A DNA stretch of 64,000 nucleotides, taken from Dichotomicrobium thermohalophilum. GTDB taxonomy: Bacteria > Pseudomonadota > Alphaproteobacteria > Rhizobiales > Rhodomicrobiaceae. How positions within the stretch are numbered: position 1 is the stretch's first letter; each line of letters begins with the position of its first letter. The DNA is taken from positions 248,001 to 312,000 of the forward strand of contig NZ_QXDF01000002.1 of the NCBI RefSeq assembly GCF_003550175.1, read 5' to 3'. The translations under genes were made by a program, and so were the position numbers. Shown here one piece after another: positions 1 to 11,618 of the stretch. The notes beneath the pieces were generated by a model. That model was not told the origin of the DNA, did no database searches, and saw only the letters and a list, made by a program, of their open reading frames with translations.

Positions 1-1
1 C

Positions 2-1966
2 GTGCCGGCGCTGCCTGCGGTGTCTCGGCGTCTGGTCGACTGGGTGGCGAACTACACGCTCAGCCCGCGCGGGATGGTGCTGAAGATGATGATGAGCGCG
101 CCCCGCGCTTTTGAGCCCGAGGGGCCGCGGTTCGGCTATCGCGCGGCCGGGCCGCCGCCCGACCGAATGACGCCGGCGCGGGAGAAGGTGCTGAATGTGG
201 CGGCTGACGGTGCCGTGCGCGCAAAGGCGGAACTCGCCCGCGAGGCCGGCGTCAGCGCGGCGGTGATCGAGGGGCTGGCCGCCGCCGGTTCGCTCATCCG
301 CGTGGAGATGCCGCCGCCGCGCCCGGCGCTGCCGGACCCGGAGCATGCGCCGCCGGAACTCGCGCCCGAGCAGGCCGAAGCGGCCGGCAAGCTGATCGAC
401 GCGGTGCGCCGAGGCGGCTTCTCCGTGTGCCTGCTCGACGGCGTGACGGGTGCGGGCAAGACGGAGGTGTATTTCGAGGCCGTCGCCGCTGCGTTGGCGC
501 GCGGCCAGCAGGTGCTCATCCTTCTCCCGGAGATCGCGCTGACCAGCCAGTTTCTGGATCGCTTCGCCAAGCGTTTTGGCTGCCGGCCCATGGAGTGGCA
601 CTCGGCGATGGGCGCGGCGGAGCGCGGGCGCATCTGGCGCGCGGTGGCGAAGGGCGAGGCGCGCGCGGTTGCCGGGGCGCGCTCGGCGCTGTTCCTGCCG
701 TTTGCCGATCTTGGCCTGACCGTCGTGGACGAGGAGCACGAGCAGAGCTTCAAGCAGGAGGACTATGTGCGGTATCAGGCGCGCGACGTGGCGGTGGTGC
801 GCGGCAAGCTGGGCAAGCACCCGGTGATCCTGAGTTCGGCGACGCCCTCGATCGAGAGCGTCGTCAACGCCCGGCAAGGGCGCTACGAGCACGTCCGCCT
901 GACCAGCCGCTACGCGGGCGCGGCGCTGCCCGACATTCGCGCGATCGACCTGCGCGCCGACCCGCCGGAACGTGGCCGCTGGCTGTCGCCGGCGCTGGTT
1001 TCGGCGGTACGCGACACGCTCGCGGCGGACAAACAGGCGCTTCTGTTCCTGAACCGCCGCGGTTATGCGCCGCTAACGCTGTGTCGGGCCTGCGGCTACC
1101 GCATCGAATGCCCGCAATGCAGCGCCACGCTGGTCGAGCACCGCGCGCGCGGCAAGCTGACCTGCCATCACTGCGGCTTCGTGCTGCCACGCCCCGGCGA
1201 CTGCCCCGCCTGCGGGGTTAGCGGCAAGCTGGTGCCCTGCGGGCCGGGCGTGGAGCGCGTCGCGGAGGAGGTGGCCGAGCGCTTCCCTGACGTGCCCGCC
1301 GCGATCCTGTCGAGTGACTTCACGACCAACTTGAGCGAAGTGCGGGAGACCATCGCGCGCATTTCCTCGGGCAAGGCGCGAATCGTGATCGGCACACAGC
1401 TTGTCGCGAAAGGACATCACTTCCCCGGCCTGGCCCTCGTCGGCGTCGTCGACGGCGACCTCAGCCTGGCGCAGGGCGGCGACCCGCGCGCGGCGGAGCG
1501 CACCTTCCAGCTCATGCAGCAGGTCATCGGCCGCGCGGGGCGCGAGGAGAGCGGCGGCGTCGGCCTGATCCAGACCCACGCGCCCGACCATCCGGTCATG
1601 CGTGCCCTGATCTCAGGGGATCGCGACACCTTCCTGGCGCGTGAAATTGCCGCACGTGAGGCCGCCGTGCTGCCGCCCTTCGGCCGGCTGGCGGCGATCA
1701 TCGTCTCGGCAGGCGCGAAACCGGAAGCTGAACGCTACGCGCAGGCGCTTGCCAAGGCCGCGCCGCCGGCAGCGCGGATCGAGGTCATGGGGCCGGCCGA
1801 GGCGCCCCTGGTGCTGATCCGCGGGCGTTACCGCTACCGGCTGCTCGTCAAGGCGCCGCGGAACGTGGATTTACAAGCATTTTTGCGCGCCTGGATGGAT
1901 CGTGCGCCGCTGGCGAAGGGGAGCGTGCGCGTGATCATCGACGTCGATCCCTACAGCTTCCTGTGA
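2..1966 (+). CDS. priA: Primosomal protein N' (PriA helicase), 5' end outside the window
   Basis: PriA is the 3'-to-5' superfamily 2 helicase that reloads the replisome at stalled forks. The visible 654 residues hold a Walker A motif (GVTGAGKT, about 147-154), a DEEH Walker B motif (243-246) and eight zinc-binding cysteines in CxxC pairs (about 361-404). The C-terminal helicase half follows. Full PriA has about 730 residues, so roughly the first 80-100, including most of the DNA 3'-end-binding domain, lie upstream. The first in-frame GTG at base 2 is therefore not the real start. It lies directly upstream of the F1 ATP synthase operon on the same strand. Confidence 0.96.
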   Translation: MPALPAVSRRLVDWVANYTLSPRGMVLKMMMSAPRAFEPEGPRFGYRAAGPPPDRMTPAREKVLNVAADGAVRAKAELAREAGVSAAVIEGLAAAGSLIRVEMPPPRPALPDPEHAPPELAPEQAEAAGKLIDAVRRGGFSVCLLDGVTGAGKTEVYFEAVAAALARGQQVLILLPEIALTSQFLDRFAKRFGCRPMEWHSAMGAAERGRIWRAVAKGEARAVAGARSALFLPFADLGLTVVDEEHEQSFKQEDYVRYQARDVAVVRGKLGKHPVILSSATPSIESVVNARQGRYEHVRLTSRYAGAALPDIRAIDLRADPPERGRWLSPALVSAVRDTLAADKQALLFLNRRGYAPLTLCRACGYRIECPQCSATLVEHRARGKLTCHHCGFVLPRPGDCPACGVSGKLVPCGPGVERVAEEVAERFPDVPAAILSSDFTTNLSEVRETIARISSGKARIVIGTQLVAKGHHFPGLALVGVVDGDLSLAQGGDPRAAERTFQLMQQVIGRAGREESGGVGLIQTHAPDHPVMRALISGDRDTFLAREIAAREAAVLPPFGRLAAIIVSAGAKPEAERYAQALAKAAPPAARIEVMGPAEAPLVLIRGRYRYRLLVKAPRNVDLQAFLRAWMDRAPLAKGSVRVIIDVDPYSFL

Positions 1967-2041
1967 CCCGGGGCGCAACGCTTGGGAATTTTCGCGCTTT
2001 ACGTTCGCGCGCGGTTCTATCGCCTTGGTGTGCGCAGCGTA

Positions 2042-2071
2042 TTGCAAGGGCGGCAAAGCCTGTGATAGATG
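2042..2071 (+). promoter_or_regulatory. Possible promoter of the atpHAGDC operon
   Basis: The 245 bases between priA and atpH hold a TTGCAA (2042-2047) followed after 18 bases by TAGATG (2066-2071). The spacing suits a housekeeping promoter but the -10 is a weak match. I see nothing else recognisable in this gap. Confidence 0.25.
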
Positions 2072-2211
2072 ACCTCCAACTTCAGCAAGGATGCGTCTTG
2101 CGCTCGGTGCCGCGCGGCTGTTCCAAGCCAGAAACGCAGGATACGGCACGCGCGTATCGGCGCGTCCACCCTTCCAGGACATTTCGGGAGCGGCGCGTGG
2201 AAGACAAGTCG

Positions 2212-2772
2212 ATGGCTAGTGGCGGGACCAGCGTGACGGGGGTCGCGGGGCGCTATGCGACCGCACTGTTCGAGCTCGCCCTGGAAGAAGGCAAGTTGGA
2301 AGAAGTCGAGTCGCAGCTCGCCGACTTTCGGGAAATGCTCGACACCAGCGAGGATCTCCGCCGTCTGGCCCACAGTCCGGCCTTCTCGATGGACCAGCAG
2401 GCCAAGGCCGTGCGCGTGATCGCCGATGCTGCCGGTACCTCCGGGCTGACCAAGAACTTCCTCGAACTGCTTGTTGAAAAGCGCCGGCTCTCCGCCATCT
2501 CGAACATCATCCGCGCATTTCGCACGCTGTCCGCCCGCCACCGCGGCGAGGTGGAGGCAGAAGTCATCACCGCCGTGCAGCTCAGCGATGACCAGAAGGA
2601 GACGCTGCAACAGGCGCTGCGTGACTTCGCCGGGCAGGATGTAAGCATGAATATCCGCGTGGATCCGTCGATCCTCGGCGGGTTGATCGTCAAGATCGGC
2701 AGCCGGATGATCGACAATTCCCTGCGCACCAAGCTCAACCGTCTCAGACACGTTATGAAAGAGGTAGGCTGA
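2212..2772 (+). CDS. atpH: F1 ATP synthase delta subunit
   Basis: This subunit (186 residues) links the F1 head to the peripheral stalk of F1Fo ATP synthase at the inner membrane. The N-terminal segment [13 protein letters not shown] and the C-terminal [15 protein letters not shown] are family hallmarks. I chose ATG 2212 because GGAAG lies 8 bases upstream and the length is normal. A GTG at 2197 in the same frame, with GGGAG 6 bases upstream, is a real alternative and adds five residues. The frame stays open far upstream but that part is not delta-like. Its stop overlaps the atpA start by one base. Confidence 0.95.
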   Translation: MASGGTSVTGVAGRYATALFELALEEGKLEEVESQLADFREMLDTSEDLRRLAHSPAFSMDQQAKAVRVIADAAGTSGLTKNFLELLVEKRRLSAISNIIRAFRTLSARHRGEVEAEVITAVQLSDDQKETLQQALRDFAGQDVSMNIRVDPSILGGLIVKIGSRMIDNSLRTKLNRLRHVMKEVG

Positions 2773-4304
2773 TGGAAATCCGGGCCTCGGAAATTTCCTC
2801 AATTCTCAAGGAACAGATCAAAAACTTCGGTCAGGAAGCCGAGGTCGCGGAGATCGGCCAGGTGCTTTCCGTCGGCGACGGCATCGCGCGCGTCTACGGC
2901 CTCGACAACGTCCAGGCGGGCGAGATGGTCGAGTTCGAGAACGGCGTGCGCGGCATGGCGCTGAACCTTGAGGTCGACAACGTTGGTATCGTGGTTTTCG
3001 GCGAGGACCGCGACATCAAGGAAGGCGACACGGTCAAGCGCACCGGCGACATCGTGGAGGTGCCGGTCGGCAAGGAGCTGTTGGGCCGCGTGGTCGACAG
3101 CCTGGGCAACCCGATCGACGGCAAGGGGCCGATCGAAGCGAAGGAATACCGCCGCGCGGACGTCAAGGCGCCAGGCATCATCCCGCGCAAGTCCGTGCAC
3201 GAGCCGATGCAGACCGGCCTGAAAGCGATCGACGCGCTGATCCCGATCGGCCGCGGCCAGCGTGAGCTGATCATTGGTGACCGCCAGACCGGCAAGACCG
3301 CCATCGCGCTCGACACGATCCTGAACCAGAAGGAAATCAACAAGTCCGAGGACGAGAGCAAGAAGCTCTATTGCGTCTATGTCGCGGTCGGTCAGAAACG
3401 CTCTACCGTGGCGCAGTTCGTCAAGAACCTGGAAGAGCGCGGCGCGCTGGAATACTCCATCGTGATTGCCGCTACGGCCTCCGAGCCTGCGCCGATGCAG
3501 TATCTTGCGCCGTATGCGGGCTGCGCGATGGGCGAATATTTCCGCGACAACGGCATGCACTCGCTGCTCGTCTATGACGACCTGTCGAAGCAGGCCACGG
3601 CCTATCGCCAGATGTCGCTGCTGCTGCGCCGTCCGCCGGGCCGCGAGGCGTATCCGGGCGACGTATTCTACCTTCACAGCCGCCTGCTGGAGCGTGCCGC
3701 AAAGCTGAACGACGACCACGGCGCCGGCTCGCAGACCGCCTTGCCGATTGTCGAGACACAGGCCAACGACGTCTCGGCCTACATTCCGACGAACGTCATT
3801 TCGATTACCGACGGCCAGATCTTCCTGGAGACCGACCTGTTCTACCAGGGCATTCGCCCGGCGGTGAACGTGGGCCTGTCGGTGTCGCGCGTCGGCTCTT
3901 CCGCGCAGATCAAGGCGATGAAGCAGGTTGCTGGCGCGATCAAGGGCGAGCTGGCGCAGTACCGCGAGATGGCGGCCTTCGCGCAGTTCGGCTCCGACCT
4001 CGATGCGGCGACGCAGCGGCTACTGGCCCGCGGTGAGCGTCTGACCGAGCTTCTGAAACAGCCGCAATTCTCGCCGTTGCAGGTGGAGGAGCAGGTCGTC
4101 GTGATCTTCGCCGGCACGCGCGGCTACCTCGACCCGCTACCGGTCTCGGCGGTGAACCGCTTCGAGCAGGATCTGCTGCGCCATATGCGCGAGGAGCACA
4201 ACGACATCCTCGAAAAGATCCGCACCGAGGGCAAGCTGTCCGAGGAGCTGGAAAACAAGCTGAAGAGCGCGATCGACAAGTTCGCCGAGCACTTCGCCGC
4301 TTAA
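2772..4304 (+). CDS. atpA: F1 ATP synthase alpha subunit
   Basis: This is the non-catalytic nucleotide-binding subunit of the F1 hexamer (510 residues, the normal length). The P-loop GDRQTGKT sits near residue 169 and the family signature around [17 protein letters not shown] near 365-381. It overlaps atpH by one base (TGATG), so the two are probably translationally coupled. It is followed 42 bases later by atpG in the standard alphaproteobacterial order. Confidence 0.99.
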   Translation: MEIRASEISSILKEQIKNFGQEAEVAEIGQVLSVGDGIARVYGLDNVQAGEMVEFENGVRGMALNLEVDNVGIVVFGEDRDIKEGDTVKRTGDIVEVPVGKELLGRVVDSLGNPIDGKGPIEAKEYRRADVKAPGIIPRKSVHEPMQTGLKAIDALIPIGRGQRELIIGDRQTGKTAIALDTILNQKEINKSEDESKKLYCVYVAVGQKRSTVAQFVKNLEERGALEYSIVIAATASEPAPMQYLAPYAGCAMGEYFRDNGMHSLLVYDDLSKQATAYRQMSLLLRRPPGREAYPGDVFYLHSRLLERAAKLNDDHGAGSQTALPIVETQANDVSAYIPTNVISITDGQIFLETDLFYQGIRPAVNVGLSVSRVGSSAQIKAMKQVAGAIKGELAQYREMAAFAQFGSDLDAATQRLLARGERLTELLKQPQFSPLQVEEQVVVIFAGTRGYLDPLPVSAVNRFEQDLLRHMREEHNDILEKIRTEGKLSEELENKLKSAIDKFAEHFAA

Positions 4305-4346
4305 TCGCCCCATCGCCGACGCGCCAACCGAGGATCGGGAGACCCC

Positions 4347-6697
<2,351 letters not shown>

Positions 6698-6721
6698 CCG
6701 GCTCCCGGGGGAGGCTTATTC

Positions 6722-7129
6722 ATGGCGGATACGTTCCGTTTCGATCTTGTGTCGCCGGAGCGGGTGCTGGTGTCCGAAGACGTTAGCGAGGTGATCGTGC
6801 CGAGCAACGAGGGCGATTTCGGCATGCTGCCGAACCACGCCCCGATCATCGCCTCGCTGCGCCCCGGTGCGCTGACCGTGCGCGGCAGCGGGAGCGAGCG
6901 CAAGTATTTCGTGCGCGGCGGGCTGGCCGAGGGCGGCCCGGAGCAGCTCACTGTGCTGGCACAGCGGGCGATGCCTCTGGAGGAGCTGGATCCCGAGAAG
7001 ATCGCCCAGGAAATCCAGTGGGCGAAGGAGGATGTCGAGGATGCGCGCGATGAGGAGACGCGGGCGCAGGCCGTCGACAATCTCGAGCGGCTGGAGACTC
7101 TGGCCGAGGTCCTCAAGCAGAATGCCTAG
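6722..7129 (+). CDS. atpC: F1 ATP synthase epsilon subunit
   Basis: Epsilon (135 residues) couples gamma to the Fo c-ring and inhibits ATP hydrolysis. The N-terminal beta-sandwich carries the usual VIVPSNEGDFGMLPNHAP segment near residues 22-39. The C-terminal part is the helical hairpin rich in E and A. GGGGGAGG upstream of ATG 6722 is a good ribosome binding site. It ends the operon. Fo genes (atpIBEF) are absent here, as is usual in alphaproteobacteria, where they form a second locus. It converges with smr. Confidence 0.97.
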   Translation: MADTFRFDLVSPERVLVSEDVSEVIVPSNEGDFGMLPNHAPIIASLRPGALTVRGSGSERKYFVRGGLAEGGPEQLTVLAQRAMPLEELDPEKIAQEIQWAKEDVEDARDEETRAQAVDNLERLETLAEVLKQNA

Positions 7130-7144
7130 GCCGGACCCGGTCTG

Positions 7145-7819
7145 TTACGATCCGTGCTTTCCCTTTCCACGGGAGGCTGGCTGCGTCGCTATCCGGCGAA
7201 TGCGCACGTAAAGCGCGCCCTCGCCGCCGTGGCGCGAATGCGCTGGCGACACACCGGCGACGACGTCGCGAAACTCGGGCTTGGCAAGCCATTCGGGCAC
7301 GAGGCGGCGAAGGACCCCCCGCGGCGATTCATAGAACGGCGTCGCCTCCCACGCTTCATATTGTTGTCGCGCGCTTTCGCGCGCCACTCCCTTCCCGGTA
7401 ATCACCAGGACAAGGCGGTGGCCACGGGCCTGACTTGCGCGCAGAAACCCCTTGAGCGCCGGGTAGGCCTCGCGCTGGCGCATCCCGTGCAGGTCAAGCC
7501 GCGCGTCGATGCTTTCCGGGTCGCGGGCGATGCGCCGCGCTTCCCGGCGGGCGAGCGGTGTCATGCGCGGCGAAGCCGCCTCCTCGCGCCGCGGCGGAGC
7601 CGGTGCGGGCGCGTCGGGGCGGGCTGCGTTCCGCTTGCGAGGCAAAGGCTCATCGCTGACTTCGGCCGGCCGGGCGGCGGACGCCGCGTCGTCGCCCGGG
7701 CTCGGGAGCGCCGCTCCCTGCTCACGCCTGCGCAGCGCCGTGGTCTCCCGCATAGCCTGTTCCCACAAGCGCCGCTCTTCCTCGCTGAGTTCGCGCTTGC
7801 GTGGCGGACGGCGGTTCAT
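7145..7819 (-). CDS. smr: Smr-domain protein (MutS2-like putative endonuclease)
   Basis: The protein has 224 residues. A charged, disordered N-terminal half is followed by a C-terminal Smr domain. Visible Smr hallmarks are the LDLHGM motif near residue 107 and the later LVLVITGKG segment. Smr domains are known as nicking nucleases in some families, but the substrate of this stand-alone alphaproteobacterial form is not established. It lies 32 bases downstream of mltA on the same strand, in the conserved timA-mltA-smr run. Confidence 0.9.
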   Translation of the reverse strand: MNRRPPRKRELSEEERRLWEQAMRETTALRRREQGAALPSPGDDAASAARPAEVSDEPLPRKRNAARPDAPAPAPPRREEAASPRMTPLARREARRIARDPESIDARLDLHGMRQREAYPALKGFLRASQARGHRLVLVITGKGVARESARQQYEAWEATPFYESPRGVLRRLVPEWLAKPEFRDVVAGVSPAHSRHGGEGALYVRIRRIATQPASRGKGKHGS

Positions 7820-7851
7820 GGGCCAGGGTCTGCGTCTTCGTTGCGTTTCTG

Positions 7852-9033
7852 TCAGCGGGCGGCGTTCGGCAGGAGAATCGTGAAGCCGGCATCATGCTTC
7901 GTCCGGCTGGCGGCATCGTGGGCTTCGACTCCGCTGCCCCAATAGATGTCGCCCCGCACGTCACCGCGGATCGCCGAGCCGGTGTCTTGCGCGATCATCA
8001 GCCGGCGAAACGGCTGCTGCTCGTCATCGTCCAGTTTCGGCGCCGCCACCCAGATCGGCGCGCCGAGCAGGTGATAGCGCGGGTCCACCGCCAGGCTGCG
8101 CAGCGGCGTCAGCGACGTGCCGAGCGCCCCGACAGGGCCAACCGCTCCCTCCGCTTCGGAAAGCTCCCGGAAGAAGATGTAGGACTTGTTCGACCAGATC
8201 AACTCCTGGCCCTTCTCGCCGTTTTCTTCCGCCCATGCGAAAATGTTGGCGAGCGAGGCTTCATGCGGCTTCAACTCCCCCCGCGAGATAATCTCCTGGC
8301 CGATCGAGGTGTAGGGAAAGCCGTTCTTGCCGGCGAAGCCGAGCCGGATCGCCGTGCCGTCCTGAAAGCGGATGCGGCCCGAGCCTTGAAGCTGCATGGA
8401 GTAATGCGCTACCGGATCTGCGATCCAGGCCAACTCAAGGCCCAACCCCTCGAGCGCCCCCTGTTCGATCTCCTTGCGGGTGAAGTGCGCTTTCAGACCG
8501 TCCTCGGTCTGGCGTGCGGCGGTCAGGTCTTCGGGCAGGCCTTCGCGGGCGTTGGCCTTGATGAGTGTCAGGTCATCCGGTGGCCGATAGATTGGAATGT
8601 TGAACTTTTCGGTCTTGGTGCGCGAGCCTTGGATTTCCGGCTCGTAATAGCCGGTGACGAGTTGCCGGTCAGTCTGCGGTCGCACGCGGTAGGCCGTGAA
8701 ATAGGTCTCGAAGAAGTCGCGCGCGGCCCCCGCCTCCAGAGGGTCTGACAGCGCCATCGCACGCTCGCATACCCAGGCCAGCGCCTGGCGTTGCTCCGTA
8801 TCATGCCGCTTGGCAATGCGGACCGACCACGGACAGGAGCGCCGGAACGCGGCAAACGCCTTGGCGTGGTCATCCTCGGCCCAGCCGGGGATGTCTGCGA
8901 AGCTCACCCGATCAAGCTGAAGCGGGAGCTTGTCCCCGTCGGTATCGGGGAACTGCCAGTGCCAGAGTTCCACGGTCAGAAACACAAACAGCGTGAACAG
9001 GAAAGCCTGGGTAAAGTACCACGCCGCCGACAT
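7852..9033 (-). CDS. mltA: Membrane-bound lytic murein transglycosylase A
   Basis: MltA cleaves the MurNAc-GlcNAc bond of peptidoglycan to form 1,6-anhydro ends. The 393-residue protein has a hydrophobic N-terminal segment (about 5-25) without a lipobox, then the MltA barrel with LVTGYYEPEIQGS near 125. The C-terminal 3D domain (LMIAQDTGSAI, then GDIYWGSG) carries the catalytic Asp. The anchor looks like a single transmembrane helix rather than the lipoprotein signal of E. coli MltA. It lies 43 bases downstream of timA. Confidence 0.95.
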   Translation of the reverse strand: MSAAWYFTQAFLFTLFVFLTVELWHWQFPDTDGDKLPLQLDRVSFADIPGWAEDDHAKAFAAFRRSCPWSVRIAKRHDTEQRQALAWVCERAMALSDPLEAGAARDFFETYFTAYRVRPQTDRQLVTGYYEPEIQGSRTKTEKFNIPIYRPPDDLTLIKANAREGLPEDLTAARQTEDGLKAHFTRKEIEQGALEGLGLELAWIADPVAHYSMQLQGSGRIRFQDGTAIRLGFAGKNGFPYTSIGQEIISRGELKPHEASLANIFAWAEENGEKGQELIWSNKSYIFFRELSEAEGAVGPVGALGTSLTPLRSLAVDPRYHLLGAPIWVAAPKLDDDEQQPFRRLMIAQDTGSAIRGDVRGDIYWGSGVEAHDAASRTKHDAGFTILLPNAAR

Positions 9034-9076
9034 GATCCCAAACGCCTGAAATGGCCGATGCTCTGGCGCGCGCCCT

Positions 9077-9793
9077 TTAGCTCTCGGTCTCCGTGGCGAT
9101 CAGTACCCAGTTCGGATCGGACGCGCCCACGTCGCGCGAGAAGGTCCAGTGATCGGTAACTTCCTGAATCTCCTTCGGGTCGCCCTCGATGATGCGGCCT
9201 TCCTTGTCGCGGGTGACAGTGATGAATTCGCTGACGAATTTCACCGTAATCTGCGCCTCGCCGTTGACCAGGTTCGCGTCAGCAATCTCGGTCTTGTCGA
9301 TGCCGACGAACTTGAAATCGACGGTCTCCCCTGCGCGCTCGCGCTCTTCGATAGCGGAGACAAAGCTCTGATAGACTTCTGGACTGAGCAGTTCCTTCAA
9401 CGTCGCGGTGTTGCCCGCAGCAAAGGCGGTCACGACCATCTCATACGCGGTGTTGGCGCCCTCGATGAAGTGGCGGAGGTCAAAGCTGCGGTCGGCGCGC
9501 ATGATCGCGGCAAGCTTCTCTGCCAGCGGGCTGCCCTTGGGAGCATAGTCGCGCACCATTTCCTGAAGCTGATCCTCGCTGGCGCTTTCCCGATGGCCGC
9601 CCTGCTGCTGCTCCGTGCCCGGCAGCGGCACGACCTTGTCACGCGCCGCGCCACCGGCCTGCTGAGCGGAATAAGGGTCGTAAGGAGGTTTTTCGTTTCC
9701 GGTTCGCTTGCCGAGAACGCTTCGCAATCTCAGGAAGATCAGGACAGCGATGACCAGAAATATGATGGTGCTGAGGTCGATTGTTCCGCTCAT
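9077..9793 (-). CDS. timA: Tim44/TimA-family membrane-anchored protein
   Basis: This 238-residue protein has an N-terminal transmembrane helix (about 7-24), a low-complexity linker with proline and glutamine, and a C-terminal Tim44-like domain of about 150 residues containing FIEGANTAYEMVVTAFA. TimA proteins are alphaproteobacterial relatives of the mitochondrial import component Tim44. Their bacterial role at the inner membrane is not well defined. It is the first gene of the minus-strand timA-mltA-smr run. secB, which often lies divergently beside it, is not here. Confidence 0.9.
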   Translation of the reverse strand: MSGTIDLSTIIFLVIAVLIFLRLRSVLGKRTGNEKPPYDPYSAQQAGGAARDKVVPLPGTEQQQGGHRESASEDQLQEMVRDYAPKGSPLAEKLAAIMRADRSFDLRHFIEGANTAYEMVVTAFAAGNTATLKELLSPEVYQSFVSAIEERERAGETVDFKFVGIDKTEIADANLVNGEAQITVKFVSEFITVTRDKEGRIIEGDPKEIQEVTDHWTFSRDVGASDPNWVLIATETES

Positions 9794-10015
9794 GTTGTCG
9801 CGACGCTTTGATTCGGGATTGCGCTATCCGCACTTCCGTGAGGTACGCGATTGATATAGGCTTCGATCACGCCGTGCGCCAGACCTCGCGGGGAAGGAAG
9901 GATGACAGCTCATCCACTGTTGCCCCGCATTTTACGGCATCGCGGGTTTGAAGCCAACCACCAATAATCGCGGCAGGTGATGTCGGTCGCACTGCCAGCG
10001 CAACATGCGGGCCCC

Positions 10016-10585
10016 ATGTTTCTGATTTTCTTCCTGATCTTCGTCGCCACGCCGATCCTGGAGATCGTGCTGTTCATCGAGATCGGCGGATTCATTGGCG
10101 TTGGGCCCACCATCCTGATCGTCATCGTCACGGCACTCGTCGGGTCGATTCTTCTGCGTCTGCAGGGCAGCGCGGTGATACGGCGCACCCAGATGGCGCT
10201 GAGGGCAGGGGAGCTACCGGTCGACCCGGTGATCGACGGTATCAGCCTGCTGGTTGCCGGCGCATTGCTGCTCACGCCGGGGTTTTTCACGGATGCGGTG
10301 GGCTTCCTCCTGTTCGTACCCCCCTTCCGGCGGGCGCTGGCACGGCGCATCTTCCTGCACATGGTGCGCTCGGGCAATGTGTTCGTTGCGGGCGCCGGGC
10401 CTGAAGGCGAGCCGCCGCATGGCCGCCGCGAACGCGACGAGGAGCGGCGCGGGCGCGGTCAGGAAACAATCATCGATGTCGAATACGAGCCGGTGGACGA
10501 TGAGCGCGAGCGCCGCGACGAGGATGAGCGCGACGATGACGAGCCGCCGCGTCGCCGCCGAGGCGCCTCGCCCTGGCGGAAGTGA
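10016..10585 (+). CDS. fxsA: FxsA family membrane protein
   Basis: FxsA is a small inner-membrane protein named for suppression of phage T7 exclusion by plasmid F. Its everyday role is unclear. The N-terminal part has about four hydrophobic helices beginning FLIFFLIFVATPILEIVLF, with the conserved PxLEI and a central GALLLTPGFFTDAVG. The C-terminal 60 residues are highly charged (R, E and D). I chose ATG 10016 because the family begins at the first hydrophobic helix. GTG 9977 and ATG 9980 are open upstream starts that would add 12-13 residues. Confidence 0.88.
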   Translation: MFLIFFLIFVATPILEIVLFIEIGGFIGVGPTILIVIVTALVGSILLRLQGSAVIRRTQMALRAGELPVDPVIDGISLLVAGALLLTPGFFTDAVGFLLFVPPFRRALARRIFLHMVRSGNVFVAGAGPEGEPPHGRRERDEERRGRGQETIIDVEYEPVDDERERRDEDERDDDEPPRRRRGASPWRK

Positions 10586-10667
10586 GCCGCGCCGCCTTTA
10601 AGGCGTTGTTTGCCGCAGCCGCAGGATCCGCGCCCGACGCCCGCCAGGTCAGCCTGCCGCCCCGCCC

Positions 10668-11609
10668 ATGACGACGATCATCAGCACTATCGCGCCGGTG
10701 TTCCTCGTGATTCTCGCCGGCTTTGCCTTCGCGCGAAGCGGCCTGATGTCGCGCACGGCCGAGACCGGGCTGATGGAGTTCGTGCTGCGCGTGGGGATCC
10801 CCGCGCTCCTGTTCCGCACGATGGTCGATGCGCGCCCGCCGGGCGGTGAGACGCTGCGTCTTTGGGGCGTCTATTTCGGCGCGCTGGTGGCGATCTGGCT
10901 GCTCTCCGCGCTGGTGACGCACTTCCTGTTGCGCCGGCCGAAGGAAGACCAGCCGATGGTTGGCATGAGCGCCTGCTTTGGCAACATCGTGCTACTCGGC
11001 ATTCCTATCGTGCTGGCGACCTACGGCCCGGAAGCGGCGACGCCAGTGGCGGTGATCACCTCGATCCACACCGCACTTTTGTGGCTGGCGGCGACGCTGC
11101 ACGTCGAGACCGTATCCGAGCATGGCCGCACGACGACCCGCACTCTGCTGCGCGAGCTGGCCGTCAACCTGCTCACGAACCCGATCATCCTCGCCATCCT
11201 GGCCGGCACGCTCTGGCGGCAGACCGGCATCGGGCTGGGCATGGCGCCGCGCGCCATGTTTGATCTGCTGGCGCAGGCGGGCGTGCCATGCGCCCTGTTT
11301 GCGCTGGGGCTCAGCCTGCGGGATTTCTCCATCCGCGGGCAGGTGCCGACACTCACGGCGCTGTTGTTGCTCAAGCTGGTGCTGTTTCCGCTGCTGGTCT
11401 GGGTGCTGGCGTTTCGGGTGGTGCCGCTCGATCCGCTCTGGGCGGGCGTGGCCGTTCTGTTCGCTGCGTGCCCCACCGGCGTGAACGCCTTTATTCTCGC
11501 GAAGCAGTATGGGCGGGTCATCAACTCGACATCCGGCGCTGTGGCGCTCGGCACCGCGCTCTCGGTGGGTACCATGACGGCGATTCTGTTGCTGATATCG
11601 CCGTCATGA
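10668..11609 (+). CDS. AEC-family permease (auxin efflux carrier superfamily)
   Basis: This 313-residue integral membrane protein has about ten hydrophobic helices in the AEC/Mem_trans arrangement: two five-helix halves joined by a short loop near residue 150. It starts with ISTIAPVFLVILAGFAFAR and carries the conserved second-half signature ACPTGVNAFILAKQYG near 266-281. Bacterial members move malate, malonate or other carboxylates. The substrate cannot be read from sequence. It converges tail to tail with the aminotransferase gene, 9 bases apart. Confidence 0.88.
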   Translation: MTTIISTIAPVFLVILAGFAFARSGLMSRTAETGLMEFVLRVGIPALLFRTMVDARPPGGETLRLWGVYFGALVAIWLLSALVTHFLLRRPKEDQPMVGMSACFGNIVLLGIPIVLATYGPEAATPVAVITSIHTALLWLAATLHVETVSEHGRTTTRTLLRELAVNLLTNPIILAILAGTLWRQTGIGLGMAPRAMFDLLAQAGVPCALFALGLSLRDFSIRGQVPTLTALLLLKLVLFPLLVWVLAFRVVPLDPLWAGVAVLFAACPTGVNAFILAKQYGRVINSTSGAVALGTALSVGTMTAILLLISPS

Positions 11610-11618
11610 GCCTTTCGA

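Noticed and set aside
7154-9159. Long open plus-strand frames across smr and mltA
   Set aside because: They are mirror frames of recognisable minus-strand genes in high-GC DNA and have no family features.
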